From NCBI GenBank assembly GCA_004297825.1, contig SCSX01000025.1, positions 1 to 56,767 of the forward strand: 56,767 nucleotides of DNA, given 5' to 3'. Below the pieces are notes generated by a model that was given only the letters and a program-made list of their open reading frames with translations, did no database searches and was not told the DNA's origin. This stretch comes from Spirochaetota bacterium (GTDB taxonomy: Bacteria > Spirochaetota > UBA4802 > UBA5368). Position 1 is the first letter of the stretch. Each line of letters begins with the position of its first letter. Below, in pieces: positions 45,543 to 54,566 of this stretch. A program made the position numbers and the translations under genes.

Positions 45543-46337
45543 TTACCTCTGCCCGCTCAGTTTCGCGACCAATCGCCCGACCGCCGCGAGGTAATCCTTC
45601 ATTCCGTAATAAAAAATCGTGTTGTGGTCCGCCCGCGATATGGTGTACATCTCCTTGTCCGGCGAGGGCGACGCCTGGAAAAGCTCAACGCCGTCCGCGT
45701 AGGGTATGATATGATCCCGTTCCGCATGGATGATGAGGGTGGGCCCGGGGTACCCCTTGATCTTTTCCGCGTTCCTGAAAACCGGGTCGTTCCGGATTCC
45801 AAGGGCCTGCGTGTTCACGCCCAGGAGCCTTAGCAGCGGCACCGCGTTGGCGAACCCGCTCTCGATGATGAGCCCCTTGATCTCGCCGGGATTCGCGGAG
45901 GCGATCTCGAGGGCCGACGCGCTTCCCAGCGAACGGCCCATGATCACGAGGGGGCCGATAAACCCGTTCTGACGCGCATAGCTTTTAATAAACGTGAACG
46001 CAACGAGCGCGTCCTTCATCATGGACGATACCGAGGGTTTTCCGCCGGAGCGGCCGTACCCGCGGTAATCAACCGGGATGAAGTTGATTCCCATCTGCAC
46101 GAAGAGCGGTCCAAGGTCGGCGTAATCCTCGACGATCTCACCGTTCCCGTGAAAAAATATGAATAGCGGCGCGTCCTGACGCGCCGCGTAGAACCTGCAC
46201 CCTATGGAAACGGATCCCTCCACGGGGATAAGCAGGTCCGTGTATCCCCCGCCACGGGAATCGCCGGTTTCAGGGCGCGGATGAAAAAGTATTGAAGTAA
46301 TCGAGGGATGATCGAATGCGGAATAATCGGCGCTCAT
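45543..46337 (-). CDS. Alpha/beta hydrolase
   Basis: A protein of 264 residues of the alpha/beta hydrolase fold. The oxyanion strand is PLFIFFHGNGEIVEDY, the nucleophile elbow is VIMGRSLGSAS (Ser), the acid is in IIHAERDHIIPYADGV (Asp) and the His is in SRADHNTIFYYG. This set of motifs is close to the BEM46/FAM108-like serine hydrolases, which are poorly characterised. ATG 46337 has GGAGG 7 nt upstream and begins MSADYSAFDH; an in-frame start 41 codons earlier would add an Arg-rich segment of doubtful reality. It is convergent with the FG-GAP gene with only 7 bp between stops. Confidence 0.87.
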   Translation of the reverse strand: MSADYSAFDHPSITSILFHPRPETGDSRGGGYTDLLIPVEGSVSIGCRFYAARQDAPLFIFFHGNGEIVEDYADLGPLFVQMGINFIPVDYRGYGRSGGKPSVSSMMKDALVAFTFIKSYARQNGFIGPLVIMGRSLGSASALEIASANPGEIKGLIIESGFANAVPLLRLLGVNTQALGIRNDPVFRNAEKIKGYPGPTLIIHAERDHIIPYADGVELFQASPSPDKEMYTISRADHNTIFYYGMKDYLAAVGRLVAKLSGQR

Positions 46338-46604
46338 GATGGACCTCCGGTCGGATAGCAGTAGCGGCACCGCAAAAATGGCGCAGATACACACCCGGGC
46401 GCATCGCCGCGCGATTCCGCGTACCCGGGTGCGGGTTAATGATGCCGAATACAGTGCCATTGGTTACGAGAATCGTACGCCATCCTGAAAAAGTTTTCAA
46501 GTAAATCATCGCACAGCGGAGAAACACCTGGCGGAGGCGGCACGGCAAAGCGGGACCGGTGTATCGGCCCCCCTTCTTTATTTTTCCCGAGCGCGCAAAT
46601 AAAA

Positions 46605-46629
46605 AAGGCTGCCATATTCGGGCAGCCTT
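46605..46629 (-). terminator. Intrinsic terminator downstream of the monoacylglycerol-lipase-like gene
   Basis: On the minus strand AAGGCTGCC pairs with GGCAGCCTT and is followed by a T-run, 9 nt after the lipase stop. The rest of the 301-bp gap 46338-46638 holds the promoter of the hydrolase at 45543-46337 and no gene. Confidence 0.85.
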
Positions 46630-46638
46630 CGTGCGGTA

Positions 46639-47607
46639 CTATTTGCGCGCTTTGCTTTTCTTTTTTGCCGGCGCCGGCTTCTTTTTCGCCTTCGCCTTAG
46701 GGGCAGCGGCCTTTTTCGCCTTGACGGGTTTGGCTTTCGCCGCGGGCTTCACCTTCACCATGTGGGCGAGTATCCACGAGGAAACAATGCCGATCACCCT
46801 GGATTTTTGCGGCTCGGCCTCGTTCATCGTCTCGTGGTAAAGGTCGGGGAAGATATGCAGCGTCTTCGCGCCGCGCGGGGTCGACGCTTTTCCATAGACC
46901 ACCTCGCTTCCCCGGTAGTCCACGATCTTGTCCTCCTTGCCGTGGAACACGAGCAGGGGCATGGAAAGCTCCGCTGCGCGATCGAGGCATTCGGCGCCCG
47001 TGCCCATGAATTCCGTGAAGAATCGCGCGGACGCGAGGTTGTGCACGAGCGGATCGTTGACGTAGGCATCGATCACCTTCTGGTCGTGCGACAGGTCGTT
47101 CGCGTCCAGGCCGTTGGGCATCTGGAGCGCGGGGATATACTTTGAGAAAAATTTACCGAGGGTCTCTTTCCATTGCGGAATCGCCGCGGCGATCTTCAAT
47201 CCGGCCGACGAAAGCACGAGGGCGTCCATGTCATCCGGATAGGTGAGGGCGTACTTGCAGGCGATGAGCCCGCCCATGCTGTGTCCCATGAGCATGAGGG
47301 GAAGGTTTTTCCCTTCATCGTGGACCATGGTGACGAAGGTTTTCAGGTCGTAGATGAAATCGCCGATTGCATCGATGTGTCCGCGCTTGCCGGCCGATTT
47401 GCCGTGGCCGCGATGATCGAGCGCGTATACCGAAATGTTCTTCCCGTCGAGAGCCTCGATAATGTTCATGTACCTGCCGGAGTGCTCGCCCAGGCCGTGG
47501 GCGAGTACGAGTATTCCCTTGGGTTTTGGAGCTGTCCAGGTCTGAAAAAATATTTCAAGGCCTCCCTTCCCCACAAAAGCACCTGTTATATGTTTAAAAT
47601 TCTTCAT
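46639..47607 (-). CDS. Alpha/beta hydrolase (monoacylglycerol-lipase-like) with Lys/Ala-rich tail
   Basis: A protein of 322 residues. The hydrolase fold is close to monoacylglycerol lipases: LVLAHGLGEHSGRYMNIIEA, VYALDHRGHGKSAGKRGHID, nucleophile GHSMGGLIAC, acid in FHGKEDKIVDYRG and His in IFPDLYHETMNE. From about residue 285 the chain becomes a low-complexity tail of Lys, Ala and Pro (PAAKAKPVKAKKAAAPKAKA onward), about 38 residues long. This is like the tail of bacterial histone H1-like proteins. The tail may bind nucleic acid or anionic lipid. A lipase with such a tail is unusual. The substrate is presumably acylglycerol or lysophospholipid. ATG 47607 has no strong ribosome site but fits the family start. 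Confidence 0.87.
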   Translation of the reverse strand: MKNFKHITGAFVGKGGLEIFFQTWTAPKPKGILVLAHGLGEHSGRYMNIIEALDGKNISVYALDHRGHGKSAGKRGHIDAIGDFIYDLKTFVTMVHDEGKNLPLMLMGHSMGGLIACKYALTYPDDMDALVLSSAGLKIAAAIPQWKETLGKFFSKYIPALQMPNGLDANDLSHDQKVIDAYVNDPLVHNLASARFFTEFMGTGAECLDRAAELSMPLLVFHGKEDKIVDYRGSEVVYGKASTPRGAKTLHIFPDLYHETMNEAEPQKSRVIGIVSSWILAHMVKVKPAAKAKPVKAKKAAAPKAKAKKKPAPAKKKSKARK

Positions 47608-47734
47608 CCGATTACCTCATTTGGAATGTAGTATGCTGATCTAATGTTTTTCTCACGGCGGCGGTTAAAAATCAATTACTTTCTAGGGCCTGTTCCCTTC
47701 CGATTAAAAATATTTGACACAAGCCCCGTCAGCT

Positions 47735-48739
47735 ATGATCGTTTGGGATATGGACCTTAAGCGCGTTCGCCAGTCGCTGCTTCTCCTGGCCGGGATCATC
47801 ACGTTCGGTACCTTCGGGTATCATTTTATCGTGGGGATGAGCCTGTTCGATTCGTTTTACATGACCGTAATCACCATCAGCACTGTCGGCTTTTCCGAAA
47901 TCGCCCCCCTGGGGACCGCGGGTCGGATACTCACCGTGATCATCATTATCACCGGTACGGCGACACTGGCGTACACGGTCGGAAATATCGTAAAAATGTT
48001 CGTCGAGGGGGAGCTCTCAAAGACATTCGGGAGGCGCAAGGTGGAAAAACAGATCGCAAACCTGAGCGAGCATTACATAATATGCGGATACGGGCGCATC
48101 GGGAGCCTTATCTGCAGGGAGCTCAAATCGCAGGGTATCGATTTCGTGGTGATCGAAAATAACCTGCAGGCGATACAGTCGCTTGAGAAGGATCGGTACT
48201 ATTATGTGGCCATGGACGCGACCTCGGAGGAGGCGCTGTTCAAGGCCGGGATCGAGCGCGCGAAGGGAATCGTGACCGCGGTGGAGTCGGACGCCGACAA
48301 TGTCTATATCACCCTGACGGCGAAGGGTATCCGTCCGGATATTTACATATTATCCCGCTCCTCCGACGAAAAATCGGAGACGAAGCTGAAAAAGGCCGGG
48401 GCGACCAGGGTGGTAACCCCGTACCTGATTGGCGGCAAGAGGATGGCGCAAGTGCTCATTCGCCCCACCGTGGTCGACTTCGTCGATATCGCGCTCATGG
48501 ACAAGCGCCTGGGGCTTTCCATGGAGGAATTCAGGATCAGGGAGGCGTCCGGACTCGTGGGTAAAAACCTGGTGGAGAGCAACCTCCGAAAGGATTACGG
48601 GGTTATAATCGTAGCCATAAGCAAAACGGACGGGGACATGATTTTCAATCCGCAGCCCCAGGAAGTGCTCAGGAGCGGGGACATCATCGTACTTCTGGGG
48701 AAAAGGGAAGACCTCATGAGGATGAACATAGACCTCTAG
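47735..48739 (+). CDS. Potassium channel with RCK (TrkA-N/TrkA-C) domains
   Basis: A two-TM channel subunit of about 335 residues, probably a homotetramer. The first membrane helix is LLLLAGIITFGTFGYHFIVG. The pore loop and selectivity filter read TVITISTVGFSEIAPLG, with TVGF as in KtrB-like and MthK-type channels (TVGYG in many). The second helix follows, then the Rossmann RCK domain (HYIICGYGRIGSLICRELKS) and a TrkA-C-like end (SGDIIVLLGKREDLMRMNI). RCK domains gate the channel in response to nucleotide or cation binding. The start is uncertain: ATG 47735, ATG 47750 and a TTG at 47714 are all in frame with poor ribosome sites. It is convergent with the hybrid kinase, 3 bp apart. Confidence 0.9.
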   Translation: MIVWDMDLKRVRQSLLLLAGIITFGTFGYHFIVGMSLFDSFYMTVITISTVGFSEIAPLGTAGRILTVIIIITGTATLAYTVGNIVKMFVEGELSKTFGRRKVEKQIANLSEHYIICGYGRIGSLICRELKSQGIDFVVIENNLQAIQSLEKDRYYYVAMDATSEEALFKAGIERAKGIVTAVESDADNVYITLTAKGIRPDIYILSRSSDEKSETKLKKAGATRVVTPYLIGGKRMAQVLIRPTVVDFVDIALMDKRLGLSMEEFRIREASGLVGKNLVESNLRKDYGVIIVAISKTDGDMIFNPQPQEVLRSGDIIVLLGKREDLMRMNIDL

Positions 48740-48742
48740 GGA

Positions 48743-50617
48743 TCAGCGATCCCTGCTTTTCATCACTTTCGAAATTTCCCGAATGAGATCATCCAGTTTA
48801 AACGGCTTCGCAAGGAACAAGTCTACCACGTTTTTGTAGGCCTTGAGATCGGTCAGCATCCACCCCGAAAGCAGTACCGTGGTCACCTTCTCGTCTATCT
48901 CCTTGACGCGCGCGGCAAGCTCGATGCCGCTTATGCCCGGTATCCCGTAATCCGTAACAACCAGGTGAAAGGTGCCCTTGCGGAAGACCTCGAGCGCTTC
49001 CTCCCCGGATTCGCACAGGACCACCCGGTTGCCCATCGAATCGAAGAGCTCCTCGAGAATGTCCCTGAGGGCCTTTTCGTCCTCTACCACGAGTATGTCC
49101 AGGTCGCGCAGTTTGAACGATTCCTGTTCGGGCTCCCTGGGTCCCTTTCCGATGAGAAGCGAGGGGGGCAGGGCGGCCTTGATGCTGTAGGAGGTATTCG
49201 ATTCCTCCTCGATGATCTTGATATTGAGTTTCTCGGCGATACGCCTTATGTCGACGTCGGCGAACGGCGCCATGGGCGCCTGTTCCGGCGCTTCCTGGTC
49301 GCGCCGCTCCTTTTCCACCAGCGCTATGATCGAGGGCGAACCGTTGTCTTTTAGAATTATATTTATGGTTCCCTCGGTGCGGATGAACGAGGAAACGCGG
49401 AAAATCATGGTTACGAGGATTTCCTTGAGCAGCCTTGTGTCCGTACGGATGTTGTAAAGACAGAAGTACCGCCGTTCGATCCGTATCTTCCTGCGCTTTT
49501 CCTGCTCTTCAACCTTGAAATGAATCTTCGCGAATTCCAGGGAATCCTCGATGACGTCGATAACGTCTTCAACCTGCTGTTCATCGAGCTTCTCTCCCCC
49601 CATAAAATCCTGGATGCGCCGGATTTGCTTTACGCTGTCGATAGAGGCATTCTCGATCACCTTGAGTCCATCGAGTACTGCGTCCTTTTCCGTGATCTGG
49701 AGCAGAAGCTGGGTTTTCGTAAGCACAACGTTTATCATGTTGTTGAAGGAGTGGAGAAGGCCCTTCATGAGATCGCCTACTATCTGGATATGGCTGAGCG
49801 CGCTCAGCCGCTCCTCCATTTCCCGGAACCGGGAGATATCCTCGAGGATCATGTCGACGACCTGGATTTCCTTGTTAAGCACCACGGGAAAAATGACGGC
49901 GTTCACCCAGCGGGGGGCGTGGTCCTGGGGAATGACCTTGATCTCGCCCAGCCGTTTGAAGGGGATGATGCCGTTAAAGATATCCGCCACGGCCTTGCGG
50001 ATTCGCTCGAAATCGTACAGCGATACCGCCTTGAACAGCACGTTTCGGTGGTCCTGGAGATCGCCCAGGCCAAGTCCAAAGAAGCCCTCGAATGAAACGC
50101 TCGCGTTCACAATGCTTCCCTGGCGGTCGAAGCGGATAATGGGGAAGGGGGCGTACTCGAAAAAATGCATGCCGGTCGCCGCATCCTCATGTTCCAGGAG
50201 CATTGCCGTATTGTGATCGAAAGACTGAAGCCTGTCGTCGTTCTGGGGCTTGATGAATACCAGGATCGACGATACGGAGCCGTCCTGGAACATGGGAAAC
50301 AGGTAAATCTCCATGGGGATCTTTTTCCCATCGGAGCCCTTCATGATGGCGAATACCTGGCGCTCGACGCCCTTGAGCGCGCGCATGTATGCCATCGCTA
50401 TTCGTTTTCGATACTCCGCCGAGAAGGGGTGGGTGAAGTCCAGGGTGATGATCTGGCCCGATTTTTCGAAAAGGTCGGTGAATGGCTTATTGGTAAAGAG
50501 CATTTCCCCGGAGAGGCCTATGATGCACGCCGGATGGCTGAGTGCATCGAGCAACCGGTATGATGTGACAACGGGAGAGCCCTGCTCTCCCGTTGTGTGA
50601 TGGCTATTTTGATCCAT
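48743..50617 (-). CDS. PAS-containing hybrid histidine-kinase-like protein with degenerate ATPase and a REC domain
   Basis: A cytosolic protein of 624 residues. Two PAS domains (about 25-140 and 150-275) precede a phosphoacceptor-like helix, DLMKGLLHSFNNMINVVLTK, of the NtrB type. The ATPase region is degenerate: where the N box should be is LLKEILVTMIFRVSSFI, and no G1 or G2 glycine motif is present. The C-terminal receiver domain is complete (ILVVEDEKALR, VTDYGIPGISG, LFLAKPFK). Without ATP binding it probably does not autophosphorylate, so it may be a phosphate sink or accept phosphate from another kinase. It stands alone on the minus strand; no partner regulator is adjacent. Confidence 0.87.
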   Translation of the reverse strand: MDQNSHHTTGEQGSPVVTSYRLLDALSHPACIIGLSGEMLFTNKPFTDLFEKSGQIITLDFTHPFSAEYRKRIAMAYMRALKGVERQVFAIMKGSDGKKIPMEIYLFPMFQDGSVSSILVFIKPQNDDRLQSFDHNTAMLLEHEDAATGMHFFEYAPFPIIRFDRQGSIVNASVSFEGFFGLGLGDLQDHRNVLFKAVSLYDFERIRKAVADIFNGIIPFKRLGEIKVIPQDHAPRWVNAVIFPVVLNKEIQVVDMILEDISRFREMEERLSALSHIQIVGDLMKGLLHSFNNMINVVLTKTQLLLQITEKDAVLDGLKVIENASIDSVKQIRRIQDFMGGEKLDEQQVEDVIDVIEDSLEFAKIHFKVEEQEKRRKIRIERRYFCLYNIRTDTRLLKEILVTMIFRVSSFIRTEGTINIILKDNGSPSIIALVEKERRDQEAPEQAPMAPFADVDIRRIAEKLNIKIIEEESNTSYSIKAALPPSLLIGKGPREPEQESFKLRDLDILVVEDEKALRDILEELFDSMGNRVVLCESGEEALEVFRKGTFHLVVTDYGIPGISGIELAARVKEIDEKVTTVLLSGWMLTDLKAYKNVVDLFLAKPFKLDDLIREISKVMKSRDR

Positions 50618-50686
50618 TACAAAAGCCGGAAATTCCGCATAGGCGATTAACTTGGACTATTGCATCACCGGCGGCCTTTCTGGCAA

Positions 50687-52090
50687 CTAGAAAAGGGTGC
50701 GATAATTGAAAAAGGTTTTAGCCCCTTTCTTGATCTCTATGTCGCCCTCTTTTGCCCCGATAACCTCATTTCCCGCGTCGTCGAGAAACCTGATCTTTAT
50801 CGTGTACTTGCCCTCTTTCAGGAACAGCCTTCCCAGCTGTAGATTCGCCGGCAGGGTATGCCAGCACCTCAGGTCAGGCTTGATGTTCGCCATGAGACCC
50901 GCGCCCACCCCGGCACCCACGACCGTCCCGATGAGGCCCGCGACGCCGCTAGTTTTCTTTAACTGCTCGGCGGCCTTCTTGGCCACTAATCCGGCCACGA
51001 TCGCCGCTACGGCCTTGGTGACGACACCCGCCGCTACCTTGAAGTACATCTTGGTGTAATCGTCCTCCATGTTCTTCAATGCCGTGTCCTCGATGTTTTC
51101 CAGCATATAGGTGCGCGCGATGTCCTTCCCGTCGACGTTGATCATGAGAAAGCTCACCTTGTTGGAACGCTTTTGGAACTTGGGAATGGGATTTTCCGCC
51201 AGTTTCAGCGAGGCGAGCACCGCTGCGGCCGTCACCCCCTGCTGCAGCGTGAGCCCGTTCAGGGAAATCCGTATGCCGTCCGCCATCGCCTTGTCGGACA
51301 ACAGGCTGCCGCGCGAGGCCTTGATGGCGCCCTGCCCGGACTCGTAGATCATGATAAGCTCGCCCGCGTCTTCCGGCATCTCGTCCTGTTTGCCGTACTG
51401 GGCCTGGTACTGGGCGTAATCATCCATGTAGTCGATCTTTTTCGCCATGCGCTGAAGGTCGCGGTACACAAGCGCGAGCCGCGGATCGAGCTGCACAATC
51501 TGCTTGTACTCGATATACGCGAATTCCTGGTCGTTCTTGTCGTTATCCTTGTCGCCGATAAGCTCGAAGGCGATCGCGGTCAGATATTTCGCCATCAGGT
51601 TCTGCTTGTAGGCCCGGCCCGAAAGCACCTGGATTTCCGCGAGCAGGTCGTTAACCTTTTTAAACTCGACACGCGCCGAATCGGCGTCCTTCAACATGAG
51701 AAAATTGATTCCAAGGTACATGTGAACGAGCACCACCTCGAAATCCTCGCCGCGGTAGTTGGTGACCGTATCGTTCAGGAACAGGGAAAGCGCTTCCTTG
51801 CTTATGCTCTTGGCGATCCTTTCAGAAAGGGCCGATGCCGCGAGCAGGACCTTGTTGCTGTTCGGATAATCGCCGGCCGCATGAAGCATAAGCCCGCACT
51901 CCATCATGAAGAGGAGCTGGTCTTTCCCCTCTTTATTCACCTCGGGGAGCAGCGACTTGGCGGCATCCTTGTACTTGCCGAAGTAGAAGCTTTCCTCGGA
52001 CTTCTTGATCATCTTGTCGTAGGAAGTCGTGCACCCGATGCCCAGCATGAACACGCATGCGGCGACGACTGCCAGTATCTTTCGTGTCAT
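50687..52090 (-). CDS. COG3014-like lipoprotein with TPR-type helical repeats, next to lpoB
   Basis: A lipoprotein of 467 residues: MTRKILAVVAACVFMLGIGC ends the signal, with Cys20 as the acylated residue. Residues about 30-220 are helical TPR-like pairs (EESFYFGKYKDAAKSLLPEV and SARVEFKKVNDLLAEIQVLS). A Gly- and Ala-rich stretch (about 345-400) contains VVTKAVAAIVAGLVAKKAAE and VAGLIGTVVGAGVGAGL, perhaps a membrane-associated hairpin. The ending is beta-rich (GKYTIKIRFLDDAGNEVIGA). This layout and its position next to LpoB match the COG3014 lipoproteins. The start follows GAGGAAC at a good distance. The gene is 31 bp after lpoB and probably works with it in peptidoglycan synthesis; no experimental function is known to me. 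Confidence 0.8.
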   Translation of the reverse strand: MTRKILAVVAACVFMLGIGCTTSYDKMIKKSEESFYFGKYKDAAKSLLPEVNKEGKDQLLFMMECGLMLHAAGDYPNSNKVLLAASALSERIAKSISKEALSLFLNDTVTNYRGEDFEVVLVHMYLGINFLMLKDADSARVEFKKVNDLLAEIQVLSGRAYKQNLMAKYLTAIAFELIGDKDNDKNDQEFAYIEYKQIVQLDPRLALVYRDLQRMAKKIDYMDDYAQYQAQYGKQDEMPEDAGELIMIYESGQGAIKASRGSLLSDKAMADGIRISLNGLTLQQGVTAAAVLASLKLAENPIPKFQKRSNKVSFLMINVDGKDIARTYMLENIEDTALKNMEDDYTKMYFKVAAGVVTKAVAAIVAGLVAKKAAEQLKKTSGVAGLIGTVVGAGVGAGLMANIKPDLRCWHTLPANLQLGRLFLKEGKYTIKIRFLDDAGNEVIGAKEGDIEIKKGAKTFFNYRTLF

Positions 52091-52121
52091 ATCATCCGTT
52101 CCTCAGTAGTTTATTGGAAAA

Positions 52122-52691
52122 TCAGAAGGATATCTTGTCCTTGCTCGTTGCCTTCAGGAACTCCTTCTGGTCCTGCCATTCGATCACCTGGGTGGCGAGA
52201 TTGTAAAGCTGCATGGTGACGACCAGGTACTGGAGCCGCTTGCCGTCCACGTTGCGAACGTTGTCGCGAATGTCGCCGGTGAGGTACAGGTTGGGGGATT
52301 TTAATTGCCCCGGGGTGACGCCGCTGTCCTCGAACATGCCGGTCATGTTTTTTTCCATCTGCTCGATCGCGTCCTTCGTGAGGTTGTCGTCGACGAACTT
52401 GATGCGCTTTTTGATGAGGTTCGTGGTGATTTCATTCGTGATCATGGCGGTATCGATATGTTCGGAGGTCTTGTTCTTGAACGACTTAACCTGTATGAAT
52501 GCGGGCTGCTGCCATTCATCCTTGACAAACTTCACCATCGAGCCGACCATCTTGGATACGGTCGCCTTGACTTCCTTGGGCCCCCACTGCCCGGATCCCT
52601 TGTCCTCGGACGCCTTGCGGTACTGGGTTCCCCCCCCGCAGCTTACGAGCATGACTGCGAGCGCGATGCTGCAAATAGCGAGCTTTTTCAT
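52122..52691 (-). CDS. lpoB: LpoB-type penicillin-binding protein activator lipoprotein
   Basis: A lipoprotein of 189 residues. ATG 52691 has AAAGGAG upstream; a longer frame would add 27 non-signal residues. The signal is MKKLAICSIALAVMLVSC, with Cys18. The body matches LpoB: FIQVKSFKNKTSEHIDTAMI, TNLIKKRIKFVDDNLTKDAI and PNLYLTGDIRDNVRNVDGKR. LpoB sits on the outer membrane inner face and stimulates bifunctional PBPs; in E. coli its target is PBP1B. The PBP1A gene at 37302-39845 is the only candidate partner in the window. Cotranscribed with the COG3014-like gene. Confidence 0.86.
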   Translation of the reverse strand: MKKLAICSIALAVMLVSCGGGTQYRKASEDKGSGQWGPKEVKATVSKMVGSMVKFVKDEWQQPAFIQVKSFKNKTSEHIDTAMITNEITTNLIKKRIKFVDDNLTKDAIEQMEKNMTGMFEDSGVTPGQLKSPNLYLTGDIRDNVRNVDGKRLQYLVVTMQLYNLATQVIEWQDQKEFLKATSKDKISF

Positions 52692-52846
52692 GGTGACACA
52701 CTCCTTTTTATTCCATAGATTATCACGTGCCTTGCCTGGCACTGCTTGACGCACGGCTGGAAACTCATGCAATAATTAAGTACGGTCGAATGGAAATGTC
52801 AACAAACAAACGGGCAATTAAATAAATTAGAATATGTCTATGCAAA

Positions 52847-53875
52847 TTAATTTAATGGGCGGAGGTATTCCCGTATCGCGGCGTCCGTTTCGCGTACCGC
52901 GTCCTCCGGTACCCGGTTTTCAACCCGGGCGATAAAGCTCTTCCGGTCCAGGCTGTATTTGTAAAGCGGATCGTAGTATTTTTCGAGCACCATCGCCGTG
53001 AATTCCGCGAGGCGGCCGGCCTCAAAGAAAGAGCGAAGCTGAGCGGCATTATTATGGCCGATACGGGTCTCGAGCGTTTGGATAATGCCCAGTATCTCCC
53101 CGCAGTCCAGCCCGCGCGAATATTCTTCCATGAGGATTTCCACGCGCCGTTCGAGGCTCGCGGTTATAAGGATCGCGGGAGCGTGTCCGATATACTCTAC
53201 GATCCGCCCGGGAACATGAAGGTCGCCTATCTTGCGCGATTCGCCCTCGATAACCGCGCACCCCGCGGCGGCGAGTTCGTCCACCCTGCGCACGAGCAGG
53301 CTCTCGAACGTCTTCTGCGAGTTCGCGGTGAGCCCTATACCCCCGAACAGGGAGCTTCGGTGCCCGGCGAAATACTCAAGGTCGATTCCATACCCAAGCG
53401 CGCGTACTATGAGGGTTTTGCCCGTGCCCGTGAGCCCGTGCAGGGCGAATACCGGCGGAACTATATCCAGGGATTCGACCCGGGAGCGCACCCAATTTCT
53501 GTAACCCTTGTATCCGCCCGTAAGTTTTCTGACGGGTATTCCAAGCGAGTCAAGCAGAGAGACGAGCGAGCTGGAACGCATGCCGCCCCGGAAGCAGTAG
53601 ATGACGATATCCCTGTTTTTCATCCGGGTTATCTCTTCCACAATGGAAGAGAGCTTTTCCCCGACGATTTGCGTCCCCTTGAGTATGGCCTTTTCCTGCC
53701 CGTGGATCCTGTACATTGTTCCTATCTCCGCGCGTTCGCCGTCGTCGAGCACGGGGATGTTAACGGCGCCGGGGATGTGATCCAGACCGTACTCGACCGG
53801 GGCGCGGACATCGACAAACGCCGGGTCGGGGAGCAGGAGCGCGTCGGGGTAGGTGATTTCAGGTCTCAGGTTCAT
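52847..53875 (-). CDS. mnmH: tRNA 2-selenouridine synthase MnmH/SelU
   Basis: An enzyme of 342 residues that replaces sulphur by selenium at the wobble uridine of certain tRNAs, with selenophosphate from SelD. The rhodanese domain at the N-terminus (about 1-125) has its catalytic Cys in DIVIYCFRGGMRSSSLVSLL. A P-loop domain follows with FALHGLTGTGKTLIVRAL. The order rhodanese, short helix, P-loop is diagnostic. The start follows the Nudix stop by 22 bp; the two are probably cotranscribed. The gene stands 16 kb from selD, so the selenium genes are not clustered. Confidence 0.95.
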   Translation of the reverse strand: MNLRPEITYPDALLLPDPAFVDVRAPVEYGLDHIPGAVNIPVLDDGERAEIGTMYRIHGQEKAILKGTQIVGEKLSSIVEEITRMKNRDIVIYCFRGGMRSSSLVSLLDSLGIPVRKLTGGYKGYRNWVRSRVESLDIVPPVFALHGLTGTGKTLIVRALGYGIDLEYFAGHRSSLFGGIGLTANSQKTFESLLVRRVDELAAAGCAVIEGESRKIGDLHVPGRIVEYIGHAPAILITASLERRVEILMEEYSRGLDCGEILGIIQTLETRIGHNNAAQLRSFFEAGRLAEFTAMVLEKYYDPLYKYSLDRKSFIARVENRVPEDAVRETDAAIREYLRPLN

Positions 53876-53897
53876 GGGCGTGCGCCAAGGCTGGCTG

Positions 53898-54566
53898 TTA
53901 ACGCGGGGACGGCATGCGCACCGTAACGCTTCCGCCGGTGTAAAGTTCCCGCACCGCCTGGAACACGACGTCCATATAGATCTTCATGGGTGACTGGAAC
54001 AGGAGCGGATGAAAGTCCTTCCGTGAAACGAGCCTTTTCGCGAATCTGCCCGCGGAAAACCCCTCGATTTCAAAACTGAAATCCCCGGTCATGAGCGCTT
54101 CGGCGCTTCCGGCGGGGACCGCGAATATTCCTTCGACCTCGCCGTCGCGGAATACGTAACCGTCGAGCGTTCTGTTGTCGTGCAGCAGGTACACCCTTTG
54201 GAACTCGCGGTGGAAGAGGCCGTCCGCCCTTTCCTCGTAGCGGTAATAGCCAAGGTCGACCAGCTCGTCGTCGGGCGGGCGGATACCGACCTCCTCCCAG
54301 GACTCCTTCTGTATCTTGTTCTCGTTCTGCCCAAAGATCACATGCCCGCCCACGGTGATGTCCAGGCAGTCCGGGTAAAGTTCCTTGGTGCGGGCGCGAT
54401 GCTGGAAGAGTATATCGGGCCCCCCGGCCGTCGTACGTACGATCCACATGTGCACGCCCTCGTGCGGGATGCCGGTCCTGTGCGCCGTTTTCCGGGCTAC
54501 CGCGCGCCCGGTGGGGCGGGCGAGGTCCCAGTCCCATTCTTCTATCATTTCATCGTGCGGGTCCAT
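53898..54566 (-). CDS. Nudix hydrolase
   Basis: A protein of 222 residues. The Nudix box is GGHVIFGQNENKIQKESWEEVGI in effect, spanning about residues 72-94: the catalytic Glu pair is in SWEEVGI, but the first box Glu is Gln and the box Arg is Lys. The N-terminal part (TGRAVARKTAHRTGIPHEGV) and the strand DILFQHRARTKELYPDCLDI resemble isopentenyl-diphosphate isomerase-like Nudix proteins. The substrate is therefore uncertain and the enzyme may be weak. ATG 54566 follows GGAGG; an in-frame start 28 codons earlier has no ribosome site. It probably shares a transcript with mnmH. Confidence 0.85.
   Translation of the reverse strand: MDPHDEMIEEWDWDLARPTGRAVARKTAHRTGIPHEGVHMWIVRTTAGGPDILFQHRARTKELYPDCLDITVGGHVIFGQNENKIQKESWEEVGIRPPDDELVDLGYYRYEERADGLFHREFQRVYLLHDNRTLDGYVFRDGEVEGIFAVPAGSAEALMTGDFSFEIEGFSAGRFAKRLVSRKDFHPLLFQSPMKIYMDVVFQAVRELYTGGSVTVRMPSPR

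Noticed and set aside
53054-53926. Open frame of 290 codons opposite mnmH
   Set aside because: MnmH on the other strand has full rhodanese and P-loop motifs; the antisense product has no domain.
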